A DNA stretch of 64,000 bases from Anthopleura xanthogrammica (lineage: Eukaryota; Cnidaria; Anthozoa; Actiniaria; Actiniidae), in assembly GCA_964019055.1 (NCBI GenBank), contig OZ025209.1, positions 16,828,351-16,892,350 on the forward strand. The letters run 5' to 3'. Below the pieces are notes generated by a model that was not told the DNA's origin, searched no databases, and was given only the letters and a program-made list of their open reading frames with translations. This document shows, in pieces, positions 13,001 through 22,000 of this stretch (the stretch's first letter is position 1; every line of letters starts with the position of its first letter). The position numbers were made by a program, and so were the translations under genes.

Positions 13001-16000
13001 GCATTTGTATTTATTTGATATACGTATTTCAAATGAATAAGTCACCTGAAAAGCTACAAAACTGAGACCAGCAAGGATTATGTGTAGATACATTTTACAT
13101 GTTTCAACCCCTTTAATAAAGCTATTGATGAGCTTCAGATCCTTTATCAGTTACAGTTTTACCTCATGTGATCATCCTCAAGCTGCAGTTTTACCTCATG
13201 TGAGCATCCTCAAGCTGTAGTTTTACCTCATGTGATCATCCTCAAGCTGCAGTTTTACCTCATGTGATCATCCTCAAGCTGCAGTTTTACCTCATGTGAT
13301 CATCCTCAAGCTGCAGTTTTACCTCATGTGAGCATCCTCAAGCTGCAGTTTTACCTCATGTGAGCATCCTCAAGCTGCAGTTTTACCTCATGTGAGCATC
13401 CTCAAGCTGCAGTTTTTATCAAAAAGGTTTACTTGTTGGATATGAAATATTTCCCATGATCCTCAGAGGTCTCAGCTTCGTAGGTTTTTGGTTAGGTGAC
13501 TAATTTTATTGAAATAAGTATATCTCTTACAAAATCGAGGTCACTGCACTTTCCGCGTGCCGTACATTTTTCACAGACGAAGTGCTCTAAATTTAAAAAA
13601 ATAATTAAAATATTTTGGGAATTAGCAGTGCCTCCTGTACAGAGTAGCTATTAGTCCACTATAATTCGTCTGCTATTCGTCCACTGTAATTCGTCTGCTA
13701 TTCGTCCAATTGGAATTTAAAAGTTGATTTTTGCGGAGGGAGGAAAACAGATAAAAGTAACTTACCGTAACAGGTCTTCTTGCTTAAACGAGAAACAAGC
13801 TCGTTAAGATTTTTGAAAGGACTGTCGTAGACGTGTTGAGGGTCTTTTGCTATTGTTAACAGCTGCTGTCTACTAAAGTATTTGCCCACTCCAACCGCAA
13901 ACACATCGACCTTCATGGCAACTAAAAGTTGGATTGGTTTTAGAATATTATCGATGGCTATACCGTCCGTAACAACGATCAAAGTCTTCTTTCTCGATGG
14001 TGAAGAACTTGAAAATAAACGGTTCTTTGCCAGTCTTAGGGCTCGTCCAAGGAATGTTCCACCTCTCAGAAATCTACGGTTAGAATCATTTATAAAAACA
14101 AGCAATCAGTATGTAATGAAGGAGAGTTTGCGTTGCACCAATAGGGGCTTCCTCGGACTCATCACTTCTCTACCTCCCCAAATATATTCTGAAACACATC
14201 TTCTAACAAAACAGATCATGAAAGAAGTTTCCTTTAAAGAGAAATAAAATAGTCTGTGTGGAACTGATAACAAACCTTATACGCCGGTTAATTGCTTTCT
14301 TTACATCACGTTTGTTGAGAGCCGCATTAAAGCCAAAGGCAAGTTGAGGTCTTGAAGAAAACACCACCGCTCCTATTCTGACGTTGCGAGGTCCGATAAT
14401 AAAAGAACTGGTAATTTTTTTAAGGAACTTCTTGACACGACGGAAGTTGCGAATACCAACACTACTAGAAGCATCGATAACGAAGGCCAAATCCATAGCT
14501 GTCTTGCAAACTGTAAAGAATTTATAAAAACATTCATAAATGTATTAAGAACTATGTTTGGCTGGCTTTCAAACTTACTATTCAACGATAAACGGATAGT
14601 TGAGAGGTAGCACTATGTCATCAAACTTGCTATAGCTTTGGAAGGTTTTAAGTGCAATGACAGACAGAAGGCTTGTTGTTTTAAGACTTTTCAGGGCGAA
14701 ACGGTCCTTCCCGTCACGCTCATCAATCTCACGCTTCACGATAAAAAATATAAATTTTGCACTAAAACTTAAACTGATTGCATAACCAAGGGCGTAGCCA
14801 GGATTTTGCTTCAGGGGGGCCGATAACCCGTTTTCAGAACATCAACCAAAAGAAAGGCCAACCAAAAAACGGCCAACAAAAAAACGGCCAACCAAAAAAT
14901 CGGCCAACCAAAGAAACGGCAAGCACGATATAGGAGGGGTCCCGGTCCCCTTCCCCCTGGCTTCGCTCCTGCATACATTAATACGATTGCGGTATTACAA
15001 CAATACCTTTGTTATAAGGAGTGGTTATTGCAGGCCGAGTGGGTTTTGTGGGAGAAGGCTTTGTAACACCAGGGCCAACAGGTACATTTGGCTTGGGAGT
15101 GGTAGTCTTACGGACAATGGTGTAACCTAACATTAGATAGAAACAAATGTTTATTTAGTAAAGATTTGTTATTCTAACATCTCTTTTAATACTGAATCAA
15201 AATTATCAAATACTGTACCTGGCGGAATTGTGTAGCATGGATGACCTTTCGTGGGACCACCAGGACCACCAGGGCGAGGAGTAGTCTTATGCTTGCAAGG
15301 CTGAGTAGGTCCACCTGGTCCTCCTGGTCCTCCTGGCCCACCTGGACCTCCCGGACCTCCTGGTCCACCTGGTCCACCTGGTTTCCCTGGAGGAGCAGTC
15401 GTTGGACCTCCTGGACCTCCTGGTCCACCAGGACCCTTAGGGCCTCCTGGACCCCCCGGGCCTCCTGGCTTACCTGGGGGAGCCGTTGTTGGTCCTCCTG
15501 GACCTCCTGGCCCACCTGGGCCTCCTGGGCCTCCGGGACCTCCAGGCCCTCCGGGTCCTCCTGGTCCACCAGGTATACCAGGTGGCTTAGTGGTTGGTCC
15601 TCCAGGACCACCAGGACCACCGGGTCCTCCTGGTCCTCCTGGCTTTCCTGGGCGTTTAGTTGTTGGTCCACCTGGTCCTCCCGGCCCTCCTGGCCCACCT
15701 GGTCCACCTGGGCCTCCTGGCCCTCCTGGTCCACCTGGCCCTCCTGGTTTACCTGGACGCTTGGTTGTTGGCCCTCCTGGTCCCCCAGGTCCTCCTGGTC
15801 CACCTGGTCCGCCTGGACCACCTGGGCCTCCTGGTTTACCTGGGCGTTTCGTAGTTGGTCCGCCTGGACCTCCTGGTCCGCCAGGTCCACCTGGTCCTCC
15901 AGGGCCTCCTGGACCCCCTGGACCTCCTGGTCCTCCGGGTGTCCCTGGACGTTTTTTTGTTGGAGTTGTTGTAGCACCTGGTTTAGGCGTAGTTGCTCCC

Positions 16001-19000
16001 CCAGGGCCTCCGGGTCCTCCGGGTCCACCTGGACCACCTGGTCCGCCAGGACCTCCAGGACCACCAGGTCCTCCTGGAGTGCCAGGGGCTTTTCTTGTAG
16101 GCGTTGTTTTCTGTCCTGGCTTTGGTGTGGTTGGTCCTCCTGGACCTCCTGGGCCTCCAGGACCACCTGGTCCACCTGGTCCTCCAGGACCCCCTGGGCC
16201 ACCAGGTCCGCCTGGAGTGCCAGGTGCTTTTTTTGTAGGGGTTGTTTTCTGTCCTGCCTTTGGTGTAGTTGGTCCTCCTGGACCTCCAGGGCCTCCAGGA
16301 CCCCCCGGTCCTCCTGGACCTCCTGGACCTCCAGGTCCTCCTGGACCTCCTGGATTACCAGGAGCTTTCCTTGTTGGAGTTGTGGTAACACCTGGTTTAG
16401 ATGTAGTAGGTCCACCAGGTCCGCCTGGACCGCCAGGCCCACCAGGGCCTCCTGGTCCCCCAGGACCGCCTGGCCCACCAGGACCACCAGGTGAACCTGG
16501 GCTTTTCTTTGTTGGAGTCGTAGTAATTCCGGGTTTTGGTGTTGTGGGGCCACCTTTTCCGCCGGGTCCACCGGGCCCGCCTGGACCACCTGGACCTCCT
16601 GGTCCACCTGGCCCTCCTGGACCACCTGGAGAACCTGGCTTTTTCTTTGTTGGTGTTGTGGTAACACCTGGCTTTGGGGTTGTTGGCCCTCCTGGGCCAC
16701 CGGGGCCTCCAGGCCCACCTGGTCCGCCCGGACCACCTGGTCCTCCAGGACCACCAGGACCCTTAGGCCCACCTGGTCCTCCTGGTTTTCCGGGTTTGGG
16801 TGCTGTTGTTGGTCCACCAGGTTTTCCTGGTTTTGGAGTTGTTGGTCCACCAGGGCCACCAGGACCGCCGGGTCCACCAGGGCCACCAGGTCCTCCTGGG
16901 CCACCTGGTCCTCCGGGTCCTCCTGGCTTTCCTGGGCTTCCTGTAATGTAATGTAAATAGAATTCAATATTCAGATATATAGACATTAAATATAGACATT
17001 ATAGTCAAATACACATTTGAATAAAATTAGCATTGGCTTTGACAGGCTCTGGTTAAGATTTCTTGCGTTCTCACGGCTTAAGGGGGGACTTACCTATTTA
17101 CCAGCCACTGCTGCTATGGAAAGTATTTAAATCTCTAAAAGGTTTTTCTTATATTATAACTTCATAAATAAAATCAATTTGTAAAATGGATCATTTTCTG
17201 ATATGTGCAATGACGTCATCTCTCTTACGCAATTTATGACGTCATAGTTCATTAAAAATTAAAAAACAAGCGTGTATTTGATTGGATTGACTCACAAAAG
17301 CGAAATCATAGCTGATATAAATTGAAACAAAGTTAAGCATTATTTTTGAAAACGGTGAAAAGGCCAGGCTACCAAGCCATGTTGAATTTTTAAAATCTAA
17401 ATATTTTTTCTCTTAAAGTAGAGTAAAATCATTTCTTAACTTTATCCAATTCATGTCAGCTATAATTTTGTTTATTTTCGGGTCAAACTGACCAATTGCA
17501 CGCTTGTTTTTTTTAAACTCTTTTTATGAAATATGACGTCATTAATGACGACATAAAAAAATAGTCCATTTCACAAATTGCTTTCATCATGAGCATAAAA
17601 CATTACAAAAACCTTTTTTAAATCCTTTCCTTAACAACTGTGGCTGGTAAATAGGTAAGTCCCCCCTTAAACTAAGTACTTCAGGGCTTCTGGAATTAGA
17701 GTCGTATGGGATACGATGGACTGGCGAAAAAAGATCTTTTGAGCTTGATTAATTTCAGAAAATATATAAAGCTTAATAAACGTTAATTTTGCGTTAGCGT
17801 TTTGCGCTATTTTACTATTTTTTTACCTGGTTTCCCAGGTGGTGCTGTTGTTGGTCCTCCAGGTCCTCCGGGTCCACCGGGTCCTCCAGGGCCACCAGGT
17901 CCTCCGGGACCTCCTGGCTTTCCTGGAGGTGCTGTTGTTGGTCCTCCGGGTCCTCCTGGTCCTCCTGGTCCCTTTAGTCCACCTGGACCACCTGGGGATC
18001 CAGGGCGTTTAGTAGGTGTTGTTGGTCCGCTTGGTCCTCCAGGTCCACCCGGCCCACCCGGCCCTCCCGGTCCACCTGGTCCACCTGGTCCACCTGGTCC
18101 ACCTGGAGATCCTGGTCTTCTTGTAGTAGGGGTAGTTTTTGGTTTGCTTCCTGGACCTCCAGGTCCTCCAGGTCCTCCTGGGCCACCAGGCCCCCCAGGT
18201 CCTTTAGGACCACCTGGGCCGCCTGGGCCGCCTGGGCCGCCTGGCCCTCCAGGTCCACCAGGCCCTCCCGGTCTACCAGGTTTTTGTTTTGTAGGCGTTG
18301 TAGTAATTCCAGGTTTAGGTGTCGTTGGTCCACCAGGGCCCCCTGGTCCTCCTGGACCTCCTGGTCCACCAGGGCCTCCAGGCCCACCTGGGCCACCAGG
18401 TCCTCCGGGCTTGCCTGGTCTTTTGGTTGGTTTAGTTGTCTTACCCTTCTTTGGTGTTGTTGGGCCACCTGGACCACCAGGTCCACCTGGACCACCTGGC
18501 CCTCCAGGACCTCCAGGACCTCCTGGCCCTCCGGGGCCACCTGGTCCACCTGGTTTACCTGGAGGCCTTTTTGTTGGTTTTGTTGTTTTGCCGGGGGGAC
18601 TAACTGTAGATCCCCCTGGTCCACCAGGCCCACCCGGACCTCCAGGACCTCCTGGTCCTCCAGGTCCACCTGGTCCACCAGGACCTCCAGGTCCTTTTGG
18701 ACCCCCGGGACCTCCAGGCCCACCTGGCCCTCCCGGTTTGCCTGGGCGTTTTGTTGGCTTAGTCTTTTGTCCTGGTTTTGTAGTGGGGAACCCGTTTGTT
18801 CCACCTGGACCTCCTGGTCCTCCTGGGCCCCCAGGACCTCCAGGACCACCAGGGCCACCAGGACCGCCAGGTTTCCCTGGCCTTCGAGTAGGTGTTGTAG
18901 GAGTTGTTTTTGCTCCTGGTTTCGGAGTTGTTGGACCACCTGGTCCGCCTGGTCCTCCTGGCCCACCTGGTCCACCAGGTCCACCTGGTCCTCCTGGCCC

Positions 19001-22000
19001 ACCTGGACCTCCTGGTTTTCCAGGTCGTTTGGTAGTTGGTCCACCTGGTCCTCCTGGTCCACCAGGACCACCTGGTCCGCCTGGCCCACCAGGCCCACCT
19101 GGTTTGCCGGGACGTTTAGTTGTTGGTCCACCAGGCCCACCTGGGCCTCCTGGTCCCTTTGGTCCTCCTGGGCCACTTGGTCCTCCAGGTCCTCCTGGTC
19201 CAGAAGGCCCTCCTGGTCCTCCAGGTCCTCCAGGCCCACCTGGCCCACCTGGTTTTCCTGGCTGATTACGTGGTGGTGTCGTTGGTAATTGTGGTCCTCT
19301 GCTTGGTGCAGTGGTTGGGCCACCTGGTCCTCCTGGACCTCCAGGGCCACCCGGTCCACCTGGTCCTCCAGGTCCACCTGGTCCACCTGGTCCACCTGGC
19401 CCTCCAGGCCCACCGGGTCCAGCTGGTCCACCTGGTCCCCCTGGAGATCCTGGCTTTTTCTTTGATGGGGTGGTTGTTCGTCCTGGTTTTGGTGTTGTTG
19501 GACCACCAGGACCGCCAGGCCCTCCGGGTCCACCAGGTCCTCCTGGACCTCCTGGACCACCAGGCCCACCAGGCCCACTTGGGCCCCCTGGCCCTCCTGG
19601 AGAACCTGGTTTTTTCTTCGTTGGAGTTGTTGCTCTTGTTGGTCGTCCTGGAAGAGGAGTTGTTGGTCCACCGGGACCTCCAGGCCCCCCAGGTCCTTTA
19701 GGACCGCCTGGTCCGCCTGGCCCACCTGGCCCTCCAGGTCCTCCTGGTCCACCTGGACCACCTGGTTTCCCAGGCTTTTTCGTTGGCTTAGCTGTTGGTT
19801 TGGTTGTCTTTCCTGGTTTAGGAGTTGTCGATCCACCAGGGCCACCGGGTCCTCCTGGTCCTCCAGGACCACCAGGACCTCCAGGTCCTCCAGGTCCTCC
19901 GGGTCCCCCTGGTTTGCCAGGTTGACGGGTAGTAGGAGTTGGCTTACCAGGTACAGTTGTTGGGCCTCCTGGTCCCCCAGGTCCTCCTGGTCCACTTGGC
20001 CCACCCGGTCCCCCAGGTCCACCTGGTCCACCTGGTCCTCCTGGCCCACCTGGCCCTCCAGGCCCTGCGGGTCCACCTGGACCTCCTGGGGATCCTACCA
20101 AATTGTAAAACCAAAGAGAAGTTAAAATAGAAATGATGAAGATTTCAAAATAGAATAATTTCAAAATTAAGTCAACGTACCTGGTTTTTTGGTTGGTTTC
20201 GTCGTAACACCAGGCTTTGGTGTTGTTGTCTTCTTTGGTCCACCTGGGCCTCCTGGCCCGCCTGGCCCTCCTGGCCCACCTGGACCACCAGGTCCTCCTG
20301 GCCCTCCTGGCCCTCCTGGTCCACCTGGGCTTCCTTTCTTTGGAGTAGTAGTTTTACCTTGAAAAGTAAGCGATGCATATCAATGCTATGGTGTTTTTAA
20401 ACTCTTTTTAGCTAGTTTTTTTAATTTATAGCTGATTTGAAAACCCTTGAAGGAAAGGAATGTTCATTCAAAAGTAATAGTAACAACATTCATGGCACCC
20501 ACTTGCTGTGCAAGATGAATAAATATATAAGCACTATTAAAGCAAAAATAAGCATAGTAAAAAAGCAAGCATGAAAAATATTGTACCTGGTGCAGGAGTT
20601 GATGGTGTTGTTTTTCCACAGATGCATGGCTGCAGATTCGAGGTTACTAGGTGACCGCCAGATCCTGAATTGAAAAAAAGTAATCCTTCTTAGAATTTTA
20701 TAAGACGATAACGAAGCTTGTTTCCATAACAGTAGGAGATTGCATTTTGACAAGTTTTGTGTAATTATACCAACGTTTGCAAAGTTTTCTTACCATCCTA
20801 CTACATCTTCCTTTCAAGGCTTTCGTATTTCCAAATTTGCTGTAATATCTGTTTACAGGTAACTTACCTAAGCAAATGTGCTTCTTCAAATCATTGCTGA
20901 TATGTTTCAGTTGTTTCCAATCAGAAGTGAAGACATGCTCATTGATTTTTTTTGACACAAAGCTGTCCAGTTCCTTGGCGTTAAAATACCGACCAAGACC
21001 AACAGCAAATATCTTCACTCCACGTGCTTTAATAGACCTTGCGATGCCAGAAAGACCACCATCTCTTGATTTTCCGTCAGTAAGCACCACGATGACCCGC
21101 TGCGCTCCAGTGCGACGATTTCTTTTATAGAATCTGTTATAAGCAGCTTTTAAGGCATTACCAGTACGAGCTCCTGTTCTTGGGTATCGAACTGGCCGAT
21201 TAAATGCGTGGAAAACTCTCTTGTTACTTGTATAGGCATTGAAGTCAAAGATTGGATATGCTCGTGTGCCATATACCATTGCAGCTATTCGTGTATTGGT
21301 CTTTGACACAGCAAATAAGGTCGTCAGGTCGCGGATGAAGCTGATAACCCTGCGGAAATTTCCCACTCCATAACGTTCAACACTCGACGAGCCATCGACA
21401 AGGAAAGCAAGATCAATTCTAGCTGAGCAGGCTGTTGAAATGAATTGAAAACATGGCTCTAGTAAACCTTAAGTAAACATAACGCATACTCAATGTACAT
21501 CATGCTCGGTATTCATATCATAAATTTTGCGTCTTTTTAATGATTTAGAAATATAATAATGCATATATAATCGTTAAAATGATCTTACCTGTTGCCCGGG
21601 TTGGCTTAGCTTTAAAAAAAGAAAAAGAAGAAAGTTAGAAAATGGAAACATAAATCAATACATAGAAAAGCGGATACCTAAAGTATCTGAAGCGCCAAAA
21701 AGAAAGGTAAATTATAAAGACAAACATTTGAATATTCTAATGAAGGCCTTCTCTCCTATTTTTACTCTAAAAAAGATAGATTCACTTTACTTTGACCACA
21801 CAACCAGAAACATATAATGATAATTTATTTATATAACGTATCTGCCCTCTATCCCCCCTCCATCCACTACTACAAATGATGATGGTGATGAAAATGATGT
21901 TAATAAAAATCGGATGATGACAATACTTACCACAGGGTGGGCAGAACACAGACGGCTTTGTTGGAGACGGCACGTCGTATTTGCCAAACAGAGGGTTGTT

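Noticed and set aside
13150..13415. CRISPR-like array
   Set aside because: Units are contiguous with no unique spacers. This is a eukaryotic intron minisatellite.
15241..19925. Plus-strand collagen-like (GPP)n genes
   Set aside because: The plus frames are broken (stop at about 19263) and lack a signal peptide or matching flanking domains. The minus strand is open over both full exons and joins the vWA and LamG exons in phase.
15186..20076. Long Gln/Glu/Asp/Val-rich minus-strand frames overlapping the PGG exons
   Set aside because: They are frame-shifted shadows of the GGN GGN CCN repeat and do not fit the exon borders.
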